Source: Paulownia fortunei (taxonomy: Eukaryota > Streptophyta > Magnoliopsida > Lamiales > Paulowniaceae). Taken from it: a stretch of 64,000 bases of DNA. The stretch covers positions 11,029,278-11,093,277 of the forward strand of contig CM033110.1 of the NCBI GenBank assembly GCA_019321725.1, read 5' to 3'. The translations under genes and the position numbers were made by a program. Below the pieces are notes generated by a model, which had not been told where the DNA came from, made no database searches, and saw only the letters and a program-made list of their open reading frames with translations. Below, piece by piece: positions 10,743 through 22,700 of the stretch; position 1 is the stretch's first letter, and each line of letters starts with the position of its first letter.

Positions 10743-13617
10743 TGTGATACCCGAACCTCTCACAACTCACTTGGCCAATGTGATTCATGCATTACATGCT
10801 ACTTATATACTAATTTGCATTAACATTTACATGGCATCTTATATAGCATTCTTAATCGTTAGACCTCTAATGCTATCACATGATATAAGTGGTTGAGATC
10901 TTATAACCTAATTAATAAATTCTATATTTAAATAAGAAAAAGAATAGATTGGTCGATATATTGGATATTCATAGGTTATATGTTATAATTTTAGAAGTGT
11001 TAAAGGTGTTACTAGTAAGTTTATATGATTCGATTTAATTAGATCGATGTGTTTTAAAAGTATACATCCATGGATTAACATACTTGGGATATTGGACATG
11101 ATATAATGTGATTTAAGTGTCATAATACAAGGTCCATATGTGCATATGATTTTAGAATTACAAACTAGACAATCATTTAAGAATCGGATGTCAATCGGTT
11201 TGGAGATCAAATGAACAGACATAGGAATTACCTATGCGAATGAATGGTGACTAAGATAGGTTGCAACCAAATAAGAATATGTGAGACACACAAGATTAGG
11301 GCTGCAAGATAAGAGAGAAAATTAGATTATACCATTACATGCCACCTCAAGCTTTGCCACCTCATGCTTTGCCACCTCATGCTTTCTTATTAAGCTTAAG
11401 CTAACATCTCAAGCTAACACCTCAAACCCTTCACCCTTAAGCCATGACCAGACCTTGATTTCAGTTATTTTCATCTTCCAAATACACACCTTAAGGTATC
11501 CAAGTGCTCCAAATTGATTCCAAGTGGAAATAAAAGCAAGAAAAGCAAAGGAGAAGTGATTACCATCAAGTTTAACCTCAAAATCTGCATAGGTAACACT
11601 TATCTACGGTTTTGCCTTTGGTTTTCAGATTATTCTGAATGGTTTTATTATTTAATAAGCTTTAAATGTCTCTTATAAAGTTTTAAGAAGTTTTTAGTTA
11701 GACTTTGGTGCACAAAGAAAGGGTTTTTGATGACAAACACTTAATAGGAAATACTTGTGGCAGAAACTGTCACCTTACTATTTTCTTGTATTTTAGGCTT
11801 CAAAAGTGTATGGTATGTTGAATGAAACCTGTAATTATCATCATATACATGTTTATATTTTGGTTAACAGTATTGGAATAAATTTTAATCGGTTAGAAAT
11901 TGAAATAGGGCATGATATTGAAGAGATGCTCAAAACTATGACCATCGAATTTCAGATTCTGTCCTATGTGAAGTGGACTTGTTTTACAGTATTAAATCCA
12001 TTAGTTTTGGCAAGGATATAACTTGGTTGTCTCTTTTTATATGTTATATAAGTGTGGTGAAAATTTGGGAGTGATTGAATATACTTAATGGTGCCAAAAC
12101 CATTAATGTCATGAAGTGCGTAAAACTATCACGATGGGAAAAATCTATTTCAGTATGCTGTGAAAGGAGCTGAACTTGGGAAGCTATATCTGTGAGTTTT
12201 AGCCATTCGATGACACGGTTACATTTTTTTTGATGTTATATAATTGTGATAAAAATTTTGGAGTGAATGAATATGTCTAAGGGTGTCAAACTCATCATGC
12301 AAATTAATGTGGCAGCAAGAAAATGTGAAGTGGTGAATCTGTCCCATTTGGTTCATGAACATGTTCCAGCATAGATGTGGTGAATTTGATCCCTAACATT
12401 TAGGAAAATGTTGTGAGAGTTATAATACATCAATTAAGTGAGGTTAGTATACATTTAAGATATGGAACAAAGGTACGTAGAAGGTTGTATTTGGTTATAG
12501 TTTCTAAGTGGTAAGGTTGTTTAGTTAAATTGAGATTCAAGATCTTTATACTACATTAGGTATAATGAACTTGTTAATTGAGGATGGTGATTGATATCTT
12601 GTATTTTTACAGATTGTTTAACATCTAGGGTTGGGGAGTAATACTTAAGAAACCTAGAAGTAACACACAACCGATCAAAGGTAAGTAAACATTCATATGC
12701 AACTACAATGCATAGACATAGTAAATGTGTGATTTATATGTAATACCATTGATCATATGTGCGTAGCAGAGGGCATGCATTACTGTCATTCATGTCCATT
12801 GAGCATACATACATGGGCATGGGCACGTGCATACATCATATACAAGCATTGTGATAAATCGTGCATTGCATGGCATGATTCTGAGAAAGGAAAATGTTTT
12901 ACTGACCACTACTAGTGCACCGAAGCATGCATGGATTTGCATGGTTTTATGCATGGATTTATAGGTTCGTATGCATGGATTTGCATGCGTATGAGTGTGC
13001 ATGGATTTGCATGCTTTTATGATTATTGGCCATTGGATTATGGCGATGTGCAGAGCTCTTTTCCGGTGCATGGGATAGTAGCGTTGGTCAGGGGGCCAAG
13101 AAAGAAATGATTTTGAGAGAAATATTTTGATGTATAAAATTGCATCGTGGGCATAGCAAGTTGAGATGGATGAATTGATATTGTGAATTAATCTTTGACA
13201 TGTATAATCATTACTTGCTGAGCGTTAGCTCATATAGTTTATGCATTGTAGGTGAGTCTGGTAATACTTGATACCATGGACTTACTGGGCAAGCTGTTGG
13301 GGTTCCTACAGGTTCTGAGGATCAGTGTACATGGATGACGACCTGTTGGGTTGATTGTTAACTTATTTGATTTTGTAGTCTATTGTATTAGGTTTTGGGA
13401 TTTGTACAATGTGTTACTTTTATAACTTTTCTGTACACGGGTATATAAATATTATGATTGTTATGGGTCCTCTGCAGGTATATATATTAGTCTGTGAGTG
13501 GGAAAATATTTATTATTTATTAATATGTTGCAGGAAAAAAATAATAATGCATGCACACAGGATCTATCATGTTAAATTATACTATATATATAGTTCTGTA
13601 GTAATTGGGGTGTTATA
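10743..13617 (+). repeat. LTR-A, 5' copy
   Basis: The LTR runs from TGTGATACCCG to GGTGTTATA (expected GTTACA; one change), 2,875 bp, and is followed after three bases by the PBS. It contains three tandem 15-bp units of GCCACCTCATGCTTT type at about 11,340-11,385. Repeated GCATGGATTTGCATG units lie at about 12,925-13,015. In two stretches compared by eye it differs from the 3' copy at roughly 1-2 percent of positions. Confidence 0.9.
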
Positions 13618-13620
13618 GAG

Positions 13621-13632
13621 TGGTATCAGAGC
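13621..13632 (+). promoter_or_regulatory. primer-binding site, initiator Met-tRNA type
   Basis: TGGTATCAGAGC begins three bases after the 5' LTR. It is the standard plant LTR-retrotransposon PBS complementary to the 3' end of initiator Met-tRNA. Confidence 0.9.
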
Positions 13633-15330
13633 CCAGTTTGTGGTTCTGTAGACTGTCCATGTACATGACATTTGAAACTGGTGGAGCACAACCATGCCAG
13701 TAAGTTTTATTTGTTGTGTAATTCATTTTGTATTTCATGAATAATATTGGCCATGTGTTTTAAGATTTTGTATAAAATAATGTTGAGGCAGACTCATCAG
13801 TAGTAACAGGTACAAACTTTATGGTTGGTATTCTATCTTAAGAGCTACATATTCTCTATTATCTACTATGTATGTAATAAGACTGGATAGAGTACTTGAT
13901 ATATATATATATGAGGTCAATTACAATGTTTTCATTCCTTCTGGAGGTTCAAGATCAACTAAATAGATTTTAAGAGTTGTAGGTTAATTTTGTTATATTG
14001 GCTAGGATTATGATATAACCTTTTGTGTTGATTGATTTATTGAGAATTATGCATGGTGGATTATTTCAGGATTATTAAGACTTTTAAATTCTAGGCGATG
14101 AAAATTTAGAAATTTTATAGAGGTCATAGCAGGAAAATGTTTACTATTTATAGAAAATAAGGAAGATTGTCAAATAATATTTTTCTACAGTTACCGTGAA
14201 AGAGAGTTGTAAGAAAGAGTTATTATCAATCTTTGGGTTGTGTTAGAATTTTTAGAAATGACCAAAGTTTACTAAAAATCCATTTGTGTGATTTTAGATC
14301 TCTTGATACATGTTGAAAAGACGTTTTTGGGCATGCTATTGACTAACCAATTGATTTTATCCTGGATATAGTTGTAAGAACAAAGTCAATCTCTCTTTTA
14401 GTTTATCATATACACCTATTGGAATTCGCTAAACCATAAGTGATATTGTTATAATATTGGGCAACGCATTAAGGTCTAGTGCTTCTCCTAAACATGCTCC
14501 ACTTCATATTTACCTAGAAGAAAGATGAATCTTGAGGTTATGTATATTTTTATTGCAACTGAATTGAGCTTCAGTAGTGACTCCAACTTTAGATATAAAT
14601 TATTTATTGTGTATAGTAGTTTATCTCATTGTGTTTTGGTATATGTTTGATATAATATAGAAAAATTACTCGATACTCTTTGAGTTAATTAGATTATTTA
14701 TGTAATACTACATGTTACATTACAAAATCGAAGTACTTGAAATATCTATATACTTAAAAGGAGTTTAACCTGAAGAAAAGATATATATTATTAGTAACTG
14801 AATATATTGTATGATCCATATAACAACAGATGTCATTGGAATGAAATATCTCAATAGACTAATATTCAAAAAAAAATTACATCATAAACTATTATGGAAG
14901 TTGAAGGTTGTATAGAGGATGAATTAGACTAAGTGGTGAATTATCTATTTATTAATATTTTGGTAAGACTAATTTTGTTTGATCCAATTCCAAATGCTCA
15001 AAATAAGGTCGATGGAAGGTTAGGATTAAGATGAAAGGTAGAAAAGTCACTTAAATAGATTTTTGTGATAAGTGATTATAATCACTTAATAAGAGAGAGG
15101 TGCGAAAATGAGGGATACGAAATTACAAGACTAAGTTTTAGGTAATGATCATGTACCTTTTTATTTGTTTTATTTAGTGGTATGAATGATGTTTGTGATC
15201 TCAAGAAAATGTACAGATATCGGATACTAGACGAGCTATTATGGAATATATCGTTAATATTTGGTTTGCCACAAAAAAAGGAATATATGTAAAAGTTCAT
15301 ATGTTGGAATAACTTAGTTCTGCTTTTATT
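13633..15330 (+). other. gypsy-A internal region without readable gag or RT
   Basis: The stretch lies where gag, protease, RT and RNase H would be. I could not recognise any of these domains in any frame. It is AT-rich with dense stops; a short (TA)n run lies near 13,902. Either these domains were deleted, or they have decayed beyond recognition by eye. Confidence 0.5.
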
Positions 15331-16393
15331 TTCAGGTGGAAATGGGAAGGCATTCAGAAATTTTGTACATGATAATGGAATTGGGTTATTGTTCATAGGT
15401 TATCTGAATATGCTCATTCTTTCTCAATTTACCTTAGGTATTCCATGGAAATCTATGGAAAGACAAATGTATAGGAAGCAGTTAGACTTTATGGTTTATT
15501 AGTTCTGATGTAGATTTAAGGTCTTTGTCTATTTCCTAGAAGATCTTACTTCAGGTATTGGTAACAAAATTATATTTTAGTATTGTGATCATCCATGCAT
15601 CAATGGGCAACCAGGACAAACAAATTAGGCTTTGCAAGATATGCTTAGAGATTGTGCATTAGATTATTGATGTCAATTGAGAAAATTGTTTCTTGGAGGA
15701 ATTTCTTATCACAATAGTGATAAGGCTACTTGGGATAGTTCTCTATGAGGCATTGTATGATAGAAAATATAGGTCATCCTTTTATTGAAATGAAATTGGT
15801 ATTCTTTTAGGTTGAATATGGTTTGATAAATGATAGAAGTGGTAGAACAAATTGCTAATGTATGGAAACTAGTTAGAGGTGACCCTAGAGTTATGCAGAT
15901 TAAAGAGAAACATCATTGCAATTTATGATAGGGGATTAATTTTTTGAAGGTGTCTCCAATGAAATGGATTATGCGGCTTGGGAAAAAAAATAAAAAATTA
16001 GGATGCTACACACAAACTTGATCCTAGGTACATTGATTTATTTTGCATTACTGAGATAATTGGGAAGTTTATCTATAAACTCGACCTCTTTGGATCAATG
16101 TCTTGAGTTCACAATGTGTTTCATGTGTTCATTTTAAGTAAGTATATCATAAATCTATATCATCTATTGAAAAGGGACTAATAGAACTAAATTGAGGTCG
16201 GAGATATGAATAAAGACCTATAGAGATTCTAGTAAGGGATGTAAAGTAACTTCAAAATGAGAATATCTCATTAGTTAAAGTACAGAGTAGAAGTCAATCA
16301 ATAGAAGAAGCTATTTGGGAAATGGAGGGTGAAATGAGAACTAAGAATCATGAACTTTTTCGATAAGTGAAATTTCGGGGACAAAATTTTTAT
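15331..16393 (+). pseudogene. gypsy-A integrase and chromodomain remnant
   Basis: Frame-shifting translation gives the integrase core start RLSEYAHSFSIYL (about 15,395-15,435). The conserved end of the core follows (about 15,590-15,660: GQPGQTNQALQDMLRDCALD), then the post-core segment FLKVSPMKWIMRLGKKNKK (about 15,945-16,000). The chromodomain region VKVQSRSQSIEEAIWEMEGE lies at about 16,275-16,335. Stops interrupt every part. The motif order matches the better preserved gypsy-B copies, so A and B are related chromodomain-type gypsy lineages (Tekay/Del-like by inference). Confidence 0.8.
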
Positions 16394-16406
16394 AAGAAGG
16401 GGAGGA
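16394..16406 (+). promoter_or_regulatory. gypsy polypurine tract
   Basis: AAGAAGGGGAGGA lies immediately before the TGTGATACCCG start of the 3' LTR. Confidence 0.85.
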
Positions 16407-18821
16407 TGTGATACCCGAACCTCTCACAACTCACTTGGCCAATGTGATTCATGCATTACATGCTACTTATATGCTAATTTGCATTAACATTTACATGGCA
16501 TCTTATATAGCATTCTTAATCGTTAGACCTCTAATGCTATCACATGATATAAGTGGTTGAGATCTTATAACCTAATTAATAAATTCTATATTTAAATAAG
16601 AAAAAGAATAGATTGGTCGATATATTGGATATTCATAGGTTATATGTTATAATTTTGGAAGTGTTAAAGGTGTGACTAGTAAGTTTATATGATTCGATTT
16701 AATTAGATCAATGTGTTTTAAAAGTATACATCCATGGATTAACATACTTGGGATATTGGACATGATATAATGTGATTTAAGTGTCATAATACAAGGTCCA
16801 TATGTGCACATGATTTTAGAAATACAAACTAGACAATCATTTAAGAATCGGATGTCAATCAGTTTGGAGATCAAATGAACAGACATAGGAATTACCTATG
16901 CGAATGAATGGTGACTAAGATAGGTTGCAACCAAATAAGAATATGTGAGATACACAAGATTAGGGCTGCAAGATAAGAGAGAAAATCAGATTATACCATT
17001 ACATGCCACCTCAAGCTTTGCCACCTCATGCTTTGCCACCTCATGCTTTCTTATTAAGCTTAAGCTAACATCTCAAGCTAACACCTCAAACCCTTCACCC
17101 TTAAGCCACGACCAGACCTTGATTTCAGTCATTTACATCTTCCAAACACACACCTTAAGGTATCCAAGTGCTCCAAATTGATTCCAAGTTGAAATAAAAG
17201 CAAGAAAAGCAAAGGAGAAGTGATTACCATCAAGTTTAACCTCAAAATATGCACAGGTAACACTTATCTACGGTTTTGCCTTTGGTTTTCAGATTATTCT
17301 GAATGGTTTTATTATTTAATAAGCTTTCAATATCTCTTATAGTATTAAATCGACTTGGGAAATGAGCTGAACTTGGGAAGCTATATCCATGAGTTTTAGC
17401 CATTAGATGACACAGTTACATTGTTTTTTGATGTTATATAAGTGTGATAAAAATTTTCGAGTGAATGAATATGTCTAAGGGTGTCAAAATCATCATGCAA
17501 ATTAATGTGGCAGCAAGAAAATGTGAAGTGGTGAATTTGTCCCATTTAGTTCATTAACATGTTCCAGCATAGATGTGGTGCATTTGATCCCTAACATTTA
17601 GGAAAATGTTGTAAGAGTTATAATACATCAATTAAGTGAGGTTAGTATACATTTAAGATATGGAACAAAGGTACGTAGAAGGTTGTATTCGGTTATAGTT
17701 TCTAAGTGGTAAGGTTGTTTAGTTAAATTGAGATTCAAGATCTTTATACTACATTAGGTATAATGAACTTGTTAATTGAGGATGGTGATTGATATCTTGT
17801 ATTTTTACAGATTGTTTCACATCTAGGGTTGGGGAGTAATACTTAAGAAACCTAGAAGTAACACACAACCGATCAAAGGTAAGTAAACATTCATGTGCAA
17901 CTACAATGCATAGACATAGTAAATGTGTGATTTATATGTAATACCATTGATCATATGTGCGTAGCAGAGGGCATGCATTACTGTCATTCATGTCCATTGA
18001 GCATACATACATGGGAATTGGCACGTGCATATATCATATATAAGCATTGTGATAAATCGTGCATTGCACGGCATGATTCTGAGAAAGAAAAATGTTTTAC
18101 TGACCACTACTAGTGCACCGAAGCATGCATGGATTTGCATGGTTTTATGCATAGATTTGTAGGTTCGCATGCATGGATTTGCATGCGTATGAGTGTGCAT
18201 GGATTTGCATGCTTTTATGATTATTGGCCATTGGATTATGGCGATGTGCAGAGCTCTTTTCCAGTGCATGGGATAGTAGCGTTGGTCAGGGGCCCAAGAA
18301 AGAAATGATTTCGAGAGAAATATTTTGATGCATAAAATTGCATTGTGGGCATAGCAAGTTGAGATGCATGAATTGATATTGTGAATTATTCCTTGACATG
18401 CATAATCATTACTTGCTGAGCGTTAGCTCATATAGTTTATGCATTGTAGGTGAGTCTGGTGATACTTGATACCATGGACTTATTGGGCAAGCTGTTGGGG
18501 TTCCTACAGGTTCTGAGGGTCAGTGTACATGGATGACGACCTGTTGGGTTGATTGTTAACTTATTTGATTTTGTAGTCTATTGTATTAGGTTTTGGGATT
18601 TGTACAATGTGTTACTTTTATAACTTTTCTGTACACGGGTATATAAATATTATGATTGTTATGGGTCCTCTGCAGGTATATATATTAGTCTATGAGTGGG
18701 AAAATATTTATTATTTATTAATATGTTGCAGGAAAAAAATAATAATAATAATGCATGCACATAGGATCTATCATGTTAAATTATACTATATATATAGTTC
18801 TGTAGTAATTAGGGTGTTACA
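16407..18821 (+). repeat. LTR-A, 3' copy with internal deletion
   Basis: The copy runs from TGTGATACCCG to GTTACA (2,415 bp). Relative to the 5' copy about 460 bp are missing at a junction near 17,340. Elsewhere the two copies are almost the same, including the 15-bp tandem units and the GCATGGATTTGCATG units. Confidence 0.9.
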
Positions 18822-18826
18822 CATAC
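18822..18826. repeat. target-site duplication CATAC (right)
   Basis: An exact repeat of 10,738-10,742, directly after the 3' LTR-A. Confidence 0.9.
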
Positions 18827-19640
18827 TTAGAAAAAGAAAAACTATGACTCATAGGTAGGAATCTCCTCTTGGATTCCTCCATTCTAAACCCTTTAGCATC
18901 CATGTATGTGGACTTATAATAGTCCAAGCATCCTCTTAGATCCATATAGATCTAAATCTCCAATTTCTAGGATGGTTTCCCAAATCCCTGATGAGAACTT
19001 AGTAGATAATAAGTCTTATTTGACCATAACATTCCTACACAATCACTATGAGAAGAATGTTATCAACACAATAAACTTTAAAATGCTCCAACTAACCCTC
19101 TTGCACACTTGGTTCATCCATATTTATGAGTAAATCAAACCATTTGATTAACTCAGTGAATTGATTGTTCCAACTTCGTCAAGCATATTTTGAGTCCATA
19201 AGTGGACCTTTTGACGCTTGCAAACCTTTTGCTTGCATGATTTTGATATGAAGGCCTTAGGTTGCTAGATTTTCTTTCTCAATACCCTTAGTGAGGAAGG
19301 CGGTCCTCATATCACTTATATCTTAGTAGTCATAATACGTAAATATGGCCAGCAAATTAACAATCGACTTCAGCATTGCCTAGTCAAAGGCTTCTTCAAC
19401 TATCAACACTTTGACTTTGAGCATAACCCCTTGCTACCAGTCATGCCATATATGTCATCACCTCCGTATGTACAGCAAGCTTTTGCTTACAAAGCAGCTT
19501 GCAACTTATGGGTACAATACCCTGTGGTGGATCCACAAAGGTCCATATCTTAGAGTACCTGAAGTCCATGTCATCTTGTATTTTTACCAATTTCTTAAAC
19601 TAAGTCATACATCATTTCTCCTTGGATTAATATACTAAAG
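18827..19640 (-). pseudogene. copia RT remnant (element I, resumed after the gypsy-A insertion)
   Basis: The minus strand matches the copia copy at 45,790-46,275 base for base in long stretches. Near 19,040-19,070 the catalytic loop reads VYCVDNILLI, so the second Asp of the expected YVDD is Asn. Further segments of the RT fingers follow toward 19,640. Stops are frequent. The right end meets an oppositely oriented LTR-C start at 19,647, so the 5' half of this element is missing. Confidence 0.8.
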
Positions 19641-19646
19641 GAGATC

Positions 19647-19787
19647 TGTTAGAGTAATGCCAGCACACCAATTAGAATGGGCATCTTTTATACTCTTATA
19701 TTTGTAAAAACAATCTTTTTTCAAATCATATTAATAAAATAGGCAATTTTTTTAATCTTTAATTGCATATAGTAATTAGATAAAGTC
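19647..19787 (+). repeat. LTR-C 5' terminus (+), cut by LTR-B
   Basis: The segment starts TGTTAGAGTAATGCC and follows the first 140 bp of LTR-C, through ATTGCATATAGTAATTAGATAAAGTC. It stops exactly at an LTR-B terminus. The last five bases, AAGTC (19,783-19,787), are one copy of that insertion's target duplication; the partner is at 32,766-32,770 in inverted orientation. Confidence 0.85.
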
Positions 19788-22700
19788 TGTAACACCCCTT
19801 AACCTAACTATAGAACCTAAACAAGCTAATACAATTAAATCAAGAAAAGTTAACTTTTCATCAATACTAGAGTTATGGTTTTGATAAAAGTTCCCTTTTT
19901 GGCTATAAGAGAAAGAACTTGAATTCATTTATTGTTTTATTTTATTTTAAACACACCATATATATAAATCAAAACTGAGTACATCTATTTACAAAACCAT
20001 AATAGAGCGACTTATTTAAAAATAAAATAGAGTTTTTAAAATATGCTACAAAACAGCTCCAAGCATGGCATATGAACAAATCTCTGTTTGACCGCTCTGT
20101 AGACTCAGTCAACCTCTAAACCTGTACATTTCCACCTGCATCACAGAAATCTAATGAGCTAAAGGCTCAGTAAGATGAAACTGATGCAATAATAAATAGC
20201 GTATATATAAATCATATAAATGATTAAATGTATTATTCAATTTAATAACTTTCTTTCATAAATCATTCTTTAGGGCCCTTGAAGTATGGTACCTAACAAA
20301 TAGTGATAGACCATAATTTTCAAAACCTATTCATAATGATTGGCCAATAAGAGAACTAATACAGAGTCTGCATACTTGATCTTTCAAACTCAGGTATTAG
20401 CCATATTCTATATCATTCATTATGGCTTTCCTATATCGATTTTTCAACCTCAAGTATTTGCCACCATTTGTTGGGTTTGTTGGTCCCTCCTGCGTCCCTT
20501 GTTTACCCGACCATCAAAAACCTCATTCTTAATAGTATCATGAATCATAAATGCATCAAACATTACATCATTTGATAAATAATAACAATCACATTAAAAT
20601 ATGAACAACATTATATGATTCTTATGATACAGCAAATGAAAGGTTCAACTAACCTCAAGTCCACTTTGTGCTAAGTGAAAAGGTCAATCTCTTTAGAAGA
20701 TAGGATGTGCTAAATGCCTTAAATAATCAAATCATGTACCATTTAATATGTGATACCCGAGCCACTTATTGCTCACATGGCCAAATATGATTCATGCATT
20801 ACATGTTAATTGCGTGCTATTTGTATTGATATAACGTCATATAATTTATTTTATTTTATACTACATTTTTAATCATTAAACTTAATTTTGAAGCTCTCGC
20901 ATGATATTGATTATCGAATCCCCTAACCTAAGTGGTTGATTTTGTATTTAGATAAGAAAAAATTAAGGTATCAATATAATGAATAGTGCTAGGTTACACG
21001 TGGTAACCTTAGGAGTTCGAAAGGTGTTACCGAAAAGTTTATAGAAAGTAAGTCAGTTCGATCAAGAATTTTAATATTATATGTATATTTAAATCATACA
21101 CTTGGGACAACTAGACATACAATATTATAATTTAAATGTTATATAACTAGGTTCATAGGTTTGTAACACTATTGGTGCACAAACTTATCAATCGGGTAAG
21201 AACTGATGATTTTCGGGTAAAGAACCTAATGAACGGATATAGGAATTAGCTATGGAAATGAATGGTGATGAAGATAGGTTACAACCAAATAGGAATATGT
21301 GAGACACACAAGATTAGGGCTGCAAGATGAGGGAGAAAATCAGATTATACCATTACATGCCACCTCATGCTTAGACTTATCATGCTAGCACCTCAACCTA
21401 TTCTTCACTCTTAAGCTAACAGCCATGACTTGAACCTTATTCTGAACCATTTCAGCTTCTAAATATATGGAAAAATAACTCTAAATAGGTCCTAAGTGAT
21501 TCCAATCAAAAAAGGAGGCAAAACAAGCAAAGGGAAGGAGAAATAACCAAGTTCAAGTAGAAAACTGTGCAAGGTGAGCTTAACCTACGGGTTTGGCATG
21601 ACTTTCAGAATTATTTTGAGGTTTATTGGCTTATTAATCTTTAAATATTATTTATAAATGTGTTAGGATGATATTAGATAGGCTTTGATGCATGAAGAAA
21701 GGGTTTGTGGTAGGAAATATTTGATAGAAAACACTTGTGCTAGAAACTGTCACCTTGCTGTATTCTTGTGTGTTAGGCTTCAAAAGTGTATGGTATGTTG
21801 AATAAAACCTATAATTATCATAAAATACATGTTTATATATGAGTTAAGAGTATTGGAATGAATTTTGATCAGTTAGAAATTGAAATAGAGAATGATATTG
21901 GAGAAACACTCAAACTGCCAAAGTAGCAAAATCTGTTTTGGTGTGTTGTGAAGGAGACTGAATTAGGGGAGCTAAATCCATTAGTATTGGCAAGAATATA
22001 ACCTGGTTGTCTCTGTGTATGTGTTATATAAGTTTGGTAAAAAGTTGGGAGAGATTGAATATACTTAAGGGTGCCAAAACCATTAATGTCATGAAGTGTG
22101 CAAAACTGTCATGGTAGGAAAACAATCTGTTTCAGTATGCTGTGAAGAGATCTGATCTTAGGAAGCTATATCCATGAGTTTTATCAATTCTATGATATGG
22201 TTACATTTATATACATGTTATCTAAGTGTGGTAAAAATTTGGGAATGATTGGATATGTTTAGGGATGCCAAAATTATCATGCAACTAAATTGGACAACAA
22301 GTAAATATGAAAATGTGAATCTGCCCTATTTCATAACTTAGTATATTTCAACCTAGACATGTTGCTATTGAGTGTTAACAATTAGGTACATGATATTAGA
22401 GTTATAATACTTCAATTATATGATGTTTACATGTATCTAAGATGAGAAATTAAGATATTAGAGGGACTAGATTGGGTTCTAGTTTGTAAAACCTAGATAG
22501 TTTGGTGTTTAAGGTCTTAGTATGATATTCTATGCTTTCAACTTGCCAAATTGGAAATGGTGCTTGATGTTGGTAATATTATAGGCTATTTTACATCTAA
22601 GATTGGAGGGGAACAATAAACAAATCTAGAGTAAGCCACCAACCAAGTGAAAGGTAAGTAAAGATTCATTTGCAACTATAATGCATAGACATAGTAAATG

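Larger units (their letters stand above)
10743..18821 (+). mobile_element. gypsy-A element, complete termini, nonautonomous
   Basis: The element has two direct LTRs (10,743-13,617 and 16,407-18,821), a 5-bp target duplication CATAC, a PBS at 13,621 and a polypurine tract at 16,394-16,406. The internal region is only about 2.8 kb, against roughly 5 kb of gag-pol for chromodomain gypsy elements. Only degraded integrase and chromodomain sequence can be read in it. The element sits inside minus-strand copia RT; joining 10,737 to 18,827 restores co-linearity with the uninterrupted copia copy around 45,750-45,810. Confidence 0.9.

Noticed and set aside
10983..11222. Minus-strand 79-codon frame, repeated at 16,647-16,886
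   Set aside because: Lies inside both LTR-A copies; openness is not evidence of a gene, and the more diverged LTR-A does not keep it.
12790..13071. Minus-strand 93-codon frame, repeated almost exactly at 17,988-18,269
   Set aside because: Its conservation is explained by being inside the two LTR-A copies; the sequence is made of GCATGGATTTGCATG repeats.
13621..13636. tRNA-like string TGGTATCAGAGC
   Set aside because: It is a primer-binding site after an LTR, complementary to a tRNA 3' end; no cloverleaf surrounds it.
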